From NCBI GenBank assembly GCA_937974245.1, contig CALJKV010000079.1:1-7803 (forward strand): a stretch of 7,803 nucleotides of DNA, written 5' to 3'. The position numbers were made by a program, and so were the translations under genes. The first letter of the stretch is position 1. Each line of letters begins with the position of its first letter. Shown one piece after another: positions 1-6,976 of this stretch. This DNA is from an uncultured Chloroflexota bacterium. Lineage in GTDB: Bacteria; Chloroflexota; Anaerolineae; Aggregatilineales; Phototrophicaceae. Below the pieces are notes generated by a model. The model was given only the letters and a program-made list of their open reading frames with translations. It was not told where the DNA came from and ran no database searches.

Positions 1-48
1 ACCTTAAGTGTGCGTCTTCTTCATGACGATTTCAACTTGCACCACTGG
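1..48 (-). other. Short region downstream of the 562-residue gene, possible ribosome binding site for a next gene
   Basis: These 48 bases follow the stop codon of the 562-residue gene on the minus strand. No hairpin followed by a T-run is visible, so there is no sign of a terminator. On the minus strand the last bases read CTTAAGGT, and the AAGG at 5-2 could be the ribosome binding site of a further operon gene starting just outside the window. A short frame beginning ATGAAGAAG closes after six codons and is not a credible gene. The operon continuing leftwards is inference only. Confidence 0.2.
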
Positions 49-1737
49 TTAATAGCGCACCACCTGCACCGCAAAGCGCCATGCACCCACGCCCAGGCTG
101 GTATATGGCTCACCGCCCCAGTACCAGACGAGTGTCAGGTCAACGGCCTGCTCCGGCAGCAGGTCGAACGGCGCCAGCCCCTCCGCCGGGTTGCGCGGGC
201 CGGGCGGGTCGGCGGCATACCCCAGCGCCAGCCAGATGTCGTCCGGGGTGAAGCGCAGCGTCTCCGTCCGCCCGTTGTAGATGCGCAGCCGCGTCGTGAT
301 CTGCCCCTCAACGTGCGTCACACTCACCAGCCGGACATCCACGCCGTCGTAGGGCTGTTCCACCGGCAGGGGAGCGAAGGTCAGCGCGAAGGACGTGCCG
401 TTTCCGGCAGCATCGGTCACCAGCCAGCGCCCGCTCGTCAGACTCCCCGGCACGAGGTACGCCAGCGACGCCGGGAGCGACGACAGCGGCGGCACGTTGG
501 CGGGCAGGGCGGCATCCCCAGCCAACCCGCTGCTCAGGGGATAGACCACCCCCGCTGCGTCTACAAACTCGACGCGCCAGGTTGTGGTGTCGAGCGGCTC
601 CGTCCCCGCCGTCACATCGACATCGAGCAGCAGCACCCCCATATCCGGCGGCAAATCCGGCGAATTACTCACCAGTCGGGCATCCCGCAGCGTAACCGCA
701 GCGTCTCCCATTGCAAGCGTGTCACCGATGCGCCCCTCCTGGAGCGCCGTATTTGTCCCGATCACCTGCCCATCGCGGGTGAGTTCCTGTTCGGGCGGAT
801 AGGTAGCCGTCACCAGGGTGCGTGTTGCCGTCGGCAGGCCGTCAGCGCCAGTCTCCCCGATCAGGAGCAGCACCAGCCCCGGCCCGACCTGACGGAAGAT
901 GCCGGTCTCGCCGCGCCGCACGGCGCGCTTGTCGTCGAAGACAAACCGCAGCGCAGCGCCGGTGTTCATGGTGAGCAGAAAGTCCGTCCCCGCGCCAATG
1001 CGCTCGAAGAAGGCGGCGTTTTCTTCCGACCAGGGGATACCGATGACCGGGCGCACCGACATGCCGCTGACAAACGAAGCGGTGTCGGGATTGGGGTCGA
1101 AGTTCCATTCGGAAGCGGCCACGCGGCGGCGCTGGACGACCCACAGGCGTGGCGCCGTGCCATCGGGGAGCATGATCTGGAGGTTGACCGGGTAGGCGAC
1201 CGTCCGCCCGCTGTCGCCGCCCTGGATGACCTCATCCTGGTCTTCAAGCGCCAGGGGTGTGGGGGTGGGGCTGACTTCGGGTGTCGGCGTCAGGCTGACT
1301 TCCGGCGTAACCTCGACCGGTTCGGATGAACTGCCGCCCAGCAGGCGCGTGAACAGGAAACCGAAAAAGATCACTGCGACCAGCGCACCGGCAATCACCA
1401 TCTTTCGGGACGGCTGGCCGGGAACCGGCTTGATCTCATCTTCCGGCGCATCGAGGATGACATTCTCTTTCGCCGCCTCCTGCACCCGGCCCGGCGTCCG
1501 CGCCCAGCGCGACCCGACCGGCACCAGGGCGGACTCGGCGTAGCGTTTGAGGAGTTCGACCGCGACCTGGCGTTCGAGGGCATCCGAACCAACCGCCCCG
1601 GCGGTGCGGACTTCGCGCTCGTAGGCGGCTTTGTAGGCGCGCTGGCGATCGGTCGGCACCAGCTCCCACAGGGCATGGAGTTCCGTCAGCGACAGATGTT
1701 GCAGTTCGTCAATCGTATGGTAGTGCAGTATGTCCAT
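49..1737 (-). CDS. Single-pass extracytoplasmic protein with degenerate sortase-like and DUF4352-like domains, probable conjugation-module component
   Basis: This 562-residue protein has a charged cytoplasmic N-terminal part (about 1-111), one membrane helix (about 112-133) and a Thr-Pro linker (about 143-161). Everything after the linker is extracytoplasmic. Residues about 182-315 follow the sortase pattern: YPVNLQI opening strand, a Trp at 211, VIGIPW at 231-236, FFERIGAGTDFLLT at 243-256, LVLLLI at 288-293 and TRTLVTATY at 305-313. The catalytic His position reads Pro235 and the Cys position Ile293/Gly294; Arg306 remains. Residues about 333-454 and 465-560 look like two DUF4352-type beta-sandwiches. 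The ATG start has a GGAGG six bases upstream and shares its A with the TGA of the preceding gene, which implies translational coupling to the TrbL/VirB6-like protein. The topology resembles VirB8, but the visible domains do not. Function is unknown; a structural or docking role in a secretion complex is inferred. The sortase relationship rests on eye alignment only. Confidence 0.85.
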   Translation of the reverse strand: MDILHYHTIDELQHLSLTELHALWELVPTDRQRAYKAAYEREVRTAGAVGSDALERQVAVELLKRYAESALVPVGSRWARTPGRVQEAAKENVILDAPEDEIKPVPGQPSRKMVIAGALVAVIFFGFLFTRLLGGSSSEPVEVTPEVSLTPTPEVSPTPTPLALEDQDEVIQGGDSGRTVAYPVNLQIMLPDGTAPRLWVVQRRRVAASEWNFDPNPDTASFVSGMSVRPVIGIPWSEENAAFFERIGAGTDFLLTMNTGAALRFVFDDKRAVRRGETGIFRQVGPGLVLLLIGETGADGLPTATRTLVTATYPPEQELTRDGQVIGTNTALQEGRIGDTLAMGDAAVTLRDARLVSNSPDLPPDMGVLLLDVDVTAGTEPLDTTTWRVEFVDAAGVVYPLSSGLAGDAALPANVPPLSSLPASLAYLVPGSLTSGRWLVTDAAGNGTSFALTFAPLPVEQPYDGVDVRLVSVTHVEGQITTRLRIYNGRTETLRFTPDDIWLALGYAADPPGPRNPAEGLAPFDLLPEQAVDLTLVWYWGGEPYTSLGVGAWRFAVQVVRY

Positions 1738-4340
1738 CAGTTCCCTCCGCCGATCACACTGCCGCTGCCACCCAGCGCCGACTCGCGCCGCATGGCTTCA
1801 TCGTAGGCGGCATCCCCGTCCTTTTCTCCGGTTTCGACGGTCACATCGACCTGCGGCTCGACGGTGATATCGGGTTCGACTGTCACCGGGGGCACCGCCG
1901 CCAGGCCAACCGCCGTGACTTCGTTCGGAAGCATAGTGGCATGATGTTCGAGGTGGCTCACCTCATCGCGGGCATCGTCGTAGGAGCAATTACCCTCCGT
2001 CCGCACCTGCTCGACCAGCGCCGTCCGCGTTTCATCGCTCAGCTTCCCTTCGGGCGAGTCTTTGACCTCGCGCACCACCCCTTCGGCCTGCTCGCCGGAA
2101 AGTCCCAGCCGCAGTGCCCCGTCGGCAAACAATCCGAAGCGCCCCAGGTCATGCTGCACCGCCGGTTGACCGTTCTCAACCGGCAGGACGCCCACCGCCC
2201 GCGCCATGTGGTCGGCCACCGTCAGGTGATCGGTGCCGCCAGTCACGGGCTGCCCCGCCTGCGTCCGATCGGCCTGGATACCCCGGATGACATCGCCCAT
2301 TACACCCGCCACATCCCCGCCGCCGGTGACTTTCATCTGCCCTAACATCACTTGCATCTGCAAACGGGCGGCATTCGCCAGCGCCTCGGCGCTCGCTTCC
2401 AGTCGCGCCGCCACCCGGTCGAGACTGCTCGCGCCGGTCGTCTCCCCAGCCTCATCCTGGGCGATCAAGCCACCCAGCGGCGACCCCAGCCCGGTAGCCG
2501 CGCCCAGGGCATCCGACACGTGGCGTTCCATTTCCTCGGAATTCATTTCCGCCGCGTAGTCGCTGCTTCCCTGTTCATTGGTATCCATCGGTACCGGCGC
2601 GACCGGGGTGAAGGTCCCGGTTCGCCGTGACGACGCCGGGGTGAAGGCGGCCACCATCTCCCCACTTTCATCTTCAAACCAGTCGAAGGCATCTGCCCCC
2701 GATGTCGCTGGATGTCGCGACGCCCCAATCGGGGTCGTCCAGCTTTCGAGTGCCTCGCCGACTGCGGGGAGCAGCATCGGGCGTGACAGCACCCGTCCAG
2801 CTTCGTCATACTCGGCGTGATCCGGGTCGCGGTCGCTCAGGAGCATCGCCCCCACCAGCGGCCCGGCAGCCCGTCCGACCAATGGGATATGCCGCGCCAC
2901 CTGGCGGGTGGCCGCCCCTTCGGTGAACTGCTCCGCTGCCTCGCCCAGTGCCGTCCCGCGCACGCCCGGCAGGTGCGTCAGCGTCCGCGCCGCCCCGCTC
3001 AGGCTGCTGAACCCGCCCAGCATCAACCCCGCCGTCTGCGCCCCGGTTGCTCCATTGTTGAGCGCCGTCATCCCGGCCAGGGTGCTCGACCCCACGCCAG
3101 CAGCCAGTGCCGTTCCGCCGGTGAGGGCGGCGGAAGTCACCGATCCGGGCGAGAGCAGCACACCGCCTGCCGCCTGTCCCATGGCGTTGAAGAGGCGGTT
3201 GAAGCTGTTCCACACCGCCTTGATCCCCGACCACATCGTGATGACGACGAACACCAGGCTGATCGAGCCGATGCCGACGATGGCCGGGGCGCTTCCGGTC
3301 GCCGTCCCCGCCAGAAAGAAGCCGAACGCCAGCGCCTGGATCAGGGCGATGATGGCCGTCTGCACGATGAGTTCGATCCACTGGTTGAGAATCGAGTGGG
3401 CGATGCTCTCGGTGCGCTTGAAGAAGGCAAACAGGATCGCCATGCCGAATGAGATGAAGGTGATCCCCATCGCGATGGTGATGAGCAGGTGGACGATCTG
3501 CTCGACCAGGGCAAATAGCAGGAGCGGCCAGGCGGTCAGCGCCCGCTGCTGCGACGCCCCCGCCAGCGCCACCGCGCCGTCGCGGACGCTCTCCTCGACC
3601 CCGTCCCAGGTGATCGGCGAGACGGTGTGATCGAAGTAGCCGCCCGGCATGTTCCAGTCCATCGGCACCACTGACCCCACGCCGCCGCTGCCCCAGGTCG
3701 AGGGATTGGCGTTCTGGAAGTACGGTGGGCAGCCGGGGGAGTACACCGGCTGCGGATAGCCCATCACATCCTGAGCATGGCCGCGCAGGTAGGCCACCGC
3801 GATGTCCAGCCCGTCAATCGGCCCCGGCCCGGTCGCACCCGGCAGGTACACGTCGAAGTAGTCACACAGTGCCCCCAGATCGAGATCATTGGCATCCACC
3901 TGCGCCAGCGACGAGAAATCCCCGGCGTTGGCGTTCAGGCCATCGAGGACGCTGAGGTACATCAACTGGCTGATGTTGAGGCGGAAGCTGTTCATGCCCT
4001 GATAGAGACTCGGCCCGGTGGCGAAGAACAGCGCCCCGGCCAGGTACCACAGGATGGCGCTGCGCGGGTTGACCACCTCGAGGCGGATGAACGCCGCCAG
4101 CAGATAGGTGATCCCCAGGACCAACAGCGCGATCACGAAGACGACGCTGACGGCCACCTCCAGACTGTTGTTGGTCTGGGCAATGATCGGCATGAAGGCG
4201 TGTTCGATCAGCCACTGGTTGACGAGTTTGACGGTGTAACCGGCCATGAGGACGGCACGCTGCAGGCTCCAGTGCGTCCCGGCCAGCAGCACGATGAGGC
4301 TGTACTGGAGTTCGTCAATCATCCGGGCGAAATCGGGCAT
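1737..4340 (-). CDS. TrbL/VirB6-like polytopic conjugal transfer membrane protein
   Basis: The protein has 867 residues. Hydrophobic segments are visible at about 62-84, 95-112, 268-292, 293-308, 322-345 and 352-373, with a further amphipathic stretch at 12-36. Between the second and third main helices lies a large, probably outside loop (113-267) holding two cysteines, Cys159 and Cys204, which could form a disulfide. After the helices come an Ala/Gly-rich stretch (about 388-445) and a hydrophilic tail of over 400 residues. The tail has a likely helical segment at 636-670 and ends in short VTVEP/ITVEP/VTVET repeats (819-837). This helix-loop-helix-plus-long-tail plan matches the TrbL/VirB6 family, which forms the inner-membrane platform of type IV secretion channels. 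The start is ATG with AAGGAG seven bases upstream, overlapping the stop of the lipoprotein gene. Family assignment comes from architecture and neighbours, not a profile search. Confidence 0.8.
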   Translation of the reverse strand: MPDFARMIDELQYSLIVLLAGTHWSLQRAVLMAGYTVKLVNQWLIEHAFMPIIAQTNNSLEVAVSVVFVIALLVLGITYLLAAFIRLEVVNPRSAILWYLAGALFFATGPSLYQGMNSFRLNISQLMYLSVLDGLNANAGDFSSLAQVDANDLDLGALCDYFDVYLPGATGPGPIDGLDIAVAYLRGHAQDVMGYPQPVYSPGCPPYFQNANPSTWGSGGVGSVVPMDWNMPGGYFDHTVSPITWDGVEESVRDGAVALAGASQQRALTAWPLLLFALVEQIVHLLITIAMGITFISFGMAILFAFFKRTESIAHSILNQWIELIVQTAIIALIQALAFGFFLAGTATGSAPAIVGIGSISLVFVVITMWSGIKAVWNSFNRLFNAMGQAAGGVLLSPGSVTSAALTGGTALAAGVGSSTLAGMTALNNGATGAQTAGLMLGGFSSLSGAARTLTHLPGVRGTALGEAAEQFTEGAATRQVARHIPLVGRAAGPLVGAMLLSDRDPDHAEYDEAGRVLSRPMLLPAVGEALESWTTPIGASRHPATSGADAFDWFEDESGEMVAAFTPASSRRTGTFTPVAPVPMDTNEQGSSDYAAEMNSEEMERHVSDALGAATGLGSPLGGLIAQDEAGETTGASSLDRVAARLEASAEALANAARLQMQVMLGQMKVTGGGDVAGVMGDVIRGIQADRTQAGQPVTGGTDHLTVADHMARAVGVLPVENGQPAVQHDLGRFGLFADGALRLGLSGEQAEGVVREVKDSPEGKLSDETRTALVEQVRTEGNCSYDDARDEVSHLEHHATMLPNEVTAVGLAAVPPVTVEPDITVEPQVDVTVETGEKDGDAAYDEAMRRESALGGSGSVIGGGN
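1744..1748 (-). promoter_or_regulatory. Ribosome binding site inside the upstream gene's 3' end
   Basis: GGAGG on the minus strand lies six bases before the ATG at 1737-1735 and within the last codons of the TrbL/VirB6-like gene. Together with the TGATG overlap it fixes the start of the 562-residue protein and indicates coupled translation. Confidence 0.7.
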
Positions 4341-4347
4341 AGGGCAG

Positions 4348-4353
4348 CTCCTT
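4348..4353 (-). promoter_or_regulatory. Ribosome binding site overlapping the lipoprotein stop codon
   Basis: AAGGAG on the minus strand overlaps the TAA at 4354-4352 and lies seven bases before the ATG at 4340. It supports this start for the TrbL/VirB6-like protein and close coupling of the two genes. Confidence 0.7.
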
Positions 4354-5026
4354 AGTCGGCAATGTCGCCGGTGCAGGTCGGGTTGACCTGGTTGACCCAG
4401 GTGATGCGGTTGCTCCCGCCGTCGAGCAGGTACGCCAGCCGGTGGAGACTCCCCGCCGGGGCGAACGCCGCCAGCCGGTAGCTGCGCGTCGCATCCGGCA
4501 GCAGCGGGTCGTAATTCTCATTCGTAAACCCGGCAGTATTCATGGCCGCCAGCGAGGTGAGCCACGCGCCGGTTTGCTCGCTGGTCGGGGTGGTGATTGC
4601 CGTGATGAGCATCAGCGCCACCGGGACAGTCTCGTAAGGCACAGTTCCCAGGTTGTGGATTTCCAGCCGCCAGGTGTACAGGTTCTGCGGCGTATTCCCC
4701 GACGGCGGCGCGGGCTGGCTCTGCACACTCAGCAAGCGGAAGCGCAGCCGGAGCGGCGCGCCGGGCTGGCCGACAAAGACGGCATCGCCAACGTAGAAAT
4801 CCTGCGGCGGGGCGAGCGTGAATGGTGTCGGCGGTGGCGCAGTCGTCGGAATCGGTGTGCCGGGCAGGGTGGTCACCGTCGGCACGGGAACCGAAGTCGG
4901 GCAGGTGTAGAAGGCGGTATCGGTTACAATCGTGCCGCAGGCCAGCGCCGCGAACACGAGCATGACCGGCACGAACAGCAGGTAGATTGAACGTTTCAGG
5001 ATGATCGGATCGTATTTCTCGCTCAC
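4352..5026 (-). CDS. Probable lipoprotein with proline-rich linker and DUF4352-like domain
   Basis: This 224-residue protein has a basic N-terminus (KRS at 11-13), a hydrophobic stretch (14-29) and a cysteine at 30 in the context FAALAC. This is lipobox-like but not ideal, because the -3 residue is Ala. A Pro/Thr-rich linker follows at about 43-74. A globular part (about 78-215) contains RLRFRLLSVQ and TWRLEIHNLGTVPYE, typical of the strands of DUF4352-type beta-sandwiches. Cys42 and Cys218 could pair outside the cell. The start is GTG with GGAG five bases upstream; the ATG nearby is closed at once by a stop in its frame. The gene is 11 bp upstream of the TrbL/VirB6-like gene, the relative place often taken by small lipoproteins in type IV secretion operons. 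A VirB7-like role is positional inference. It could instead be an ordinary signal-anchored protein. Confidence 0.8.
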   Translation of the reverse strand: MSEKYDPIILKRSIYLLFVPVMLVFAALACGTIVTDTAFYTCPTSVPVPTVTTLPGTPIPTTAPPPTPFTLAPPQDFYVGDAVFVGQPGAPLRLRFRLLSVQSQPAPPSGNTPQNLYTWRLEIHNLGTVPYETVPVALMLITAITTPTSEQTGAWLTSLAAMNTAGFTNENYDPLLPDATRSYRLAAFAPAGSLHRLAYLLDGGSNRITWVNQVNPTCTGDIAD

Positions 5027-5107
5027 ACTATCTCCATTCGGATGAGGTTTTGTTGGCCGGGCGGTGTATCATGATGTAGAACGTATACACAATCTGTCTC
5101 TGGTCTG
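5027..5107. promoter_or_regulatory. Divergent intergenic region with inverted repeat
   Basis: This 81 bp stretch separates the lipoprotein gene (minus) from the three-helix membrane protein gene (plus). It contains GTGTAT at 5064-5069 and its complement ATACAC at 5085-5090, 15 bp apart, plus the short palindromes ATCATGAT (5068-5075) and GTATAC (5083-5088). TATACA at 5084-5089 could serve as a -10 for the plus-strand gene, giving a leader of only about 12 bases. No convincing -35 was found for either direction. An operator role for the repeat is a guess. Confidence 0.3.
5032..5035 (-). promoter_or_regulatory. Ribosome binding site that supports the GTG start
   Basis: GGAG on the minus strand lies five bases before the GTG at 5026-5024. 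It decides for this non-ATG start of the lipoprotein. Confidence 0.6.
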
Positions 5108-5758
5108 ATGCGCAAACTATTCACGCTGGATTCACCTCAACCCTTTGTTCTGCCGCTCATCGCAGTAATTGCTGTTGCCGCGTCGCGGCAGTTGTGGTGG
5201 CTGTACCTCTCTGCTTTACGGGGCCCCTTGGGGTTATTTGCCATCCCGTGTGTCCTCTTCCCATTTGTGGGCATTTTGTTTTTCTCGCTCGTTGTCGTGG
5301 GATTCATCGCCATCCGCTCGATGATTCGAACAAAGAGTGTGTTACCCACACTGGTGATGCTTGGTGGCATTTTCCTGGTTTTTCAAATCCCACTGCCATC
5401 CTACGACACACCTGAAAAGCAGCATTTCCTGGCCTATCGTGCCGATTATGAAGCGGTGGTCGAGATGGCTCGGGCAGGCGATTTGACACCTTGCCAGCGA
5501 TCGGTTGTCTCTGGTTTCAACCGTTACTATGGATTCGAGCCGCCCCCAACCTATGCGCACGTCTCTGGCGAGAACTGTATTGAAGTGGTTCGTAATGACG
5601 CTCGCGAGTTATTTGTGACCTTCTTTCCACTGGAGCGGTTCTATCACCACATCGTTTATACCGAGTCGGGTGAGATCGACGCCCGCTGTCGTTACGATCC
5701 GCATGTCGAACAGGAAATTGACCCGCATTGGTACGTCTGTGAATACGAATGGAATTAA
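5108..5758 (+). CDS. Three-helix membrane protein of unknown function, opposite-strand insert
   Basis: The 216-residue protein has three hydrophobic segments (about 12-34, 42-69 and 77-96) followed by a soluble domain of about 120 residues. That domain has four cysteines (129, 157, 194 and 211) and a WYVCEYEW end; it is probably extracytoplasmic. I do not recognise the family. It is the only plus-strand gene among minus-strand genes and is less GC-rich (29 of 60 bases G+C at 5341-5400, against 42 of 60 at 1741-1800). It has no visible Shine-Dalgarno sequence, whereas all four well-defined minus-strand genes have one. Its TAA is directly followed by the reverse stop of the 405-residue gene, with no spacer and no terminator. 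These features suggest a separately acquired, separately expressed gene. A role in immunity, entry exclusion or self-protection is possible but has no direct support. The ordered helices and coherent cysteine-bearing domain make it a real gene rather than a shadow. Confidence 0.75.
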   Translation: MRKLFTLDSPQPFVLPLIAVIAVAASRQLWWLYLSALRGPLGLFAIPCVLFPFVGILFFSLVVVGFIAIRSMIRTKSVLPTLVMLGGIFLVFQIPLPSYDTPEKQHFLAYRADYEAVVEMARAGDLTPCQRSVVSGFNRYYGFEPPPTYAHVSGENCIEVVRNDARELFVTFFPLERFYHHIVYTESGEIDARCRYDPHVEQEIDPHWYVCEYEWN

Positions 5759-6976
5759 TCACGGAATCAGCCCTGGCTGGTTGCCGGGCGTGAGCAGCAG
5801 CGTGAAGCGGGCGGTGGCCCCGTTCCGGCTGGCGGGGATGGCCCACACCTTGCCGAAGTACGGCACGACGGCACGCGCCTGAGCAGCGGTCACCACTTGC
5901 AGTTGGGCAGAGCCGCTCGCATCGGTGAATCCCTGGGCGATGGCCCGGTTCGTCCCGACCTCGACAATCCGCACCGAAATCCCGGCCACCCCTTCCGCTG
6001 GATCGACCGCTTTGTTGCCGTTTTCGTCGTAGGCAATGACCACCGCCACCGTGATGACACTTGGCGGCGCGGGTGTGATGGTTGGACGGGGCGTGGGCGG
6101 TGCCGCGACGACTTCGACCCCGGCGGCGGGCTGCGGTTGGGGCGTGGGTGTATCGGTATAAATTGGTGGCGGGATAATCAACGTGTTAGCCGTCCCTCGG
6201 AAGACCTGCACCGCGTCCAGCGCCAGCGTGTCGCCCTCACTGGCGGGATTCCGTCCGCCGCCGCGCAGTTCGAGCGTGTGCGTGCCGCCCCCGATGAAGT
6301 ACACCCGCGTGCCGGGGAAGGCCAGTTCCGGCGCGTAGGCGTCCACTGTGTCAATCACGACGCCATCCACCACCACCTGAAACCGGCCCATATTGCGGGC
6401 GGCCACGTAGCGAATCCGCAGCCCTTCACCCTCAAAGCGGAAGATGGCGTAGCTGCGCGGGTTCTCGCTGCGGTGGTACTGGCCCCGACTGGCGTCCGCG
6501 TTGAGCCGCCGCTCCCAGGGCGTGCTGTACTGCACGGCGGGATTGTCTGACTCGAAGCTGGTCCAGCCGGTGTAAGGTGGTGGTGCGTTCGTCGCATCCG
6601 GCAGCGGTTCGACCGGGTTGGGCGGCGCGGGCAGGAGGATCGTCCCCGGTGGGAAGGGTGTCAGGGTTGGCGGGACATACACGCCCGGCATGACCGCCTG
6701 GATGTCCAGCACCCGCGTGGCGAGGGTCGGCGTCGGTGTGGGCGTGAAGGTGGCCGTCGCAGTGGCGGTGGCAGTGGGCGTAAACGTGGCCGTCGCGGTC
6801 GGGGTAACTGTCGCCGTAGCTGTAGCTGTCGCGGTAACGGACGGCGTGACCGAGGGCAGCACCATCAGGGTCGGCAGCGGCGCGTTATCCGCCTGAGACT
6901 GTTGGACGAGCAGGAAAGCCGCCGTGCCCCAGGTCACCAGGCACAGCACCACCAGGAATACCAACACACGCCGCAT
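5759..6976 (-). CDS. Surface-anchored stalk protein with discoidin/CBM-like and SdrD/Cna-B-like domains
   Basis: The 405-residue protein starts with a signal or anchor helix (about 4-24). SQA before Asp30 could be a signal peptidase I site, and there is no lipobox. A Thr/Ala/Pro stalk (about 44-84) is followed by a Pro-rich stretch to 135. Residues about 136-261 form a beta-sandwich with the GQYHRSENPRSYAIFRFEG, VVVDGVVIDTVD and GGGTHTLEL motifs seen in discoidin/carbohydrate-binding-like domains of secreted bacterial proteins. After a second Pro-rich linker (268-305), residues about 307-396 contain AYDENGNKAVDPAEGVAGI, the D-x-N-G-N...D-x-x-E pattern of SdrD/Cna-B-like domains. The likely place is the outer cell surface, perhaps for adhesion or mating contact. 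No sortase signal is visible at the C-terminus. The ATG has GGAGG five bases upstream. The neighbouring genes suggest a conjugation-associated adhesin, but no substrate can be named. Confidence 0.85.
   Translation of the reverse strand: MRRVLVFLVVLCLVTWGTAAFLLVQQSQADNAPLPTLMVLPSVTPSVTATATATATVTPTATATFTPTATATATATFTPTPTPTLATRVLDIQAVMPGVYVPPTLTPFPPGTILLPAPPNPVEPLPDATNAPPPYTGWTSFESDNPAVQYSTPWERRLNADASRGQYHRSENPRSYAIFRFEGEGLRIRYVAARNMGRFQVVVDGVVIDTVDAYAPELAFPGTRVYFIGGGTHTLELRGGGRNPASEGDTLALDAVQVFRGTANTLIIPPPIYTDTPTPQPQPAAGVEVVAAPPTPRPTITPAPPSVITVAVVIAYDENGNKAVDPAEGVAGISVRIVEVGTNRAIAQGFTDASGSAQLQVVTAAQARAVVPYFGKVWAIPASRNGATARFTLLLTPGNQPGLIP
6725..6847 (-). repeat. Thr-Ala/Thr-Pro dipeptide-coding low-complexity tract
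   Basis: About 41 codons (residues 44-84) encode alternating Thr-Ala and Thr-Pro pairs with occasional Val and Phe, giving a six-base periodicity. Thr and Ala codons vary (ACC, ACA, ACT and ACG; GCC, GCG and GCT), so the repeat is cleaner in protein than in DNA. It probably forms an extended, possibly glycosylated stalk. Confidence 0.85.

Noticed and set aside
10..1329. A long plus-strand open frame of 439 codons
   Set aside because: It lies antisense to the 562-residue gene, is very rich in Arg, Gln and His, shows no domain or helix pattern and is explained by high GC content.
2817..3452. Plus-strand open frames opposite the TrbL/VirB6-like gene, also at 2908-3630 and 3777-4355
   Set aside because: They overlap a clear membrane protein gene with a good start and give low-complexity Arg/Pro/Ala-rich products typical of shadow frames.
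5036..5038. An ATG just upstream of the lipoprotein GTG start
   Set aside because: The nearby ATG frame on the minus strand closes after four codons, and the GGAG is spaced correctly for the GTG.
5750..5770. Bidirectional terminator between convergent stops
   Set aside because: The two stops abut and no stem with a T-run is visible around them.
5897..6550. Plus-strand open frame of 217 codons opposite the stalk protein gene
   Set aside because: Its product is Arg/Gly-rich with no recognisable fold, and the minus strand has a coherent multidomain protein with a strong ribosome binding site.
6725..6847. Possible CRISPR array or tandem DNA repeat
   Set aside because: The periodicity is six bases with variable codons inside a coding frame; there are no separate repeats and spacers.
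6618..6896. Plus-strand Val-Ala-Val-Gly repeat protein
   Set aside because: It is the reverse reading of the Thr-Ala/Thr-Pro codon tract, not an independent gene.
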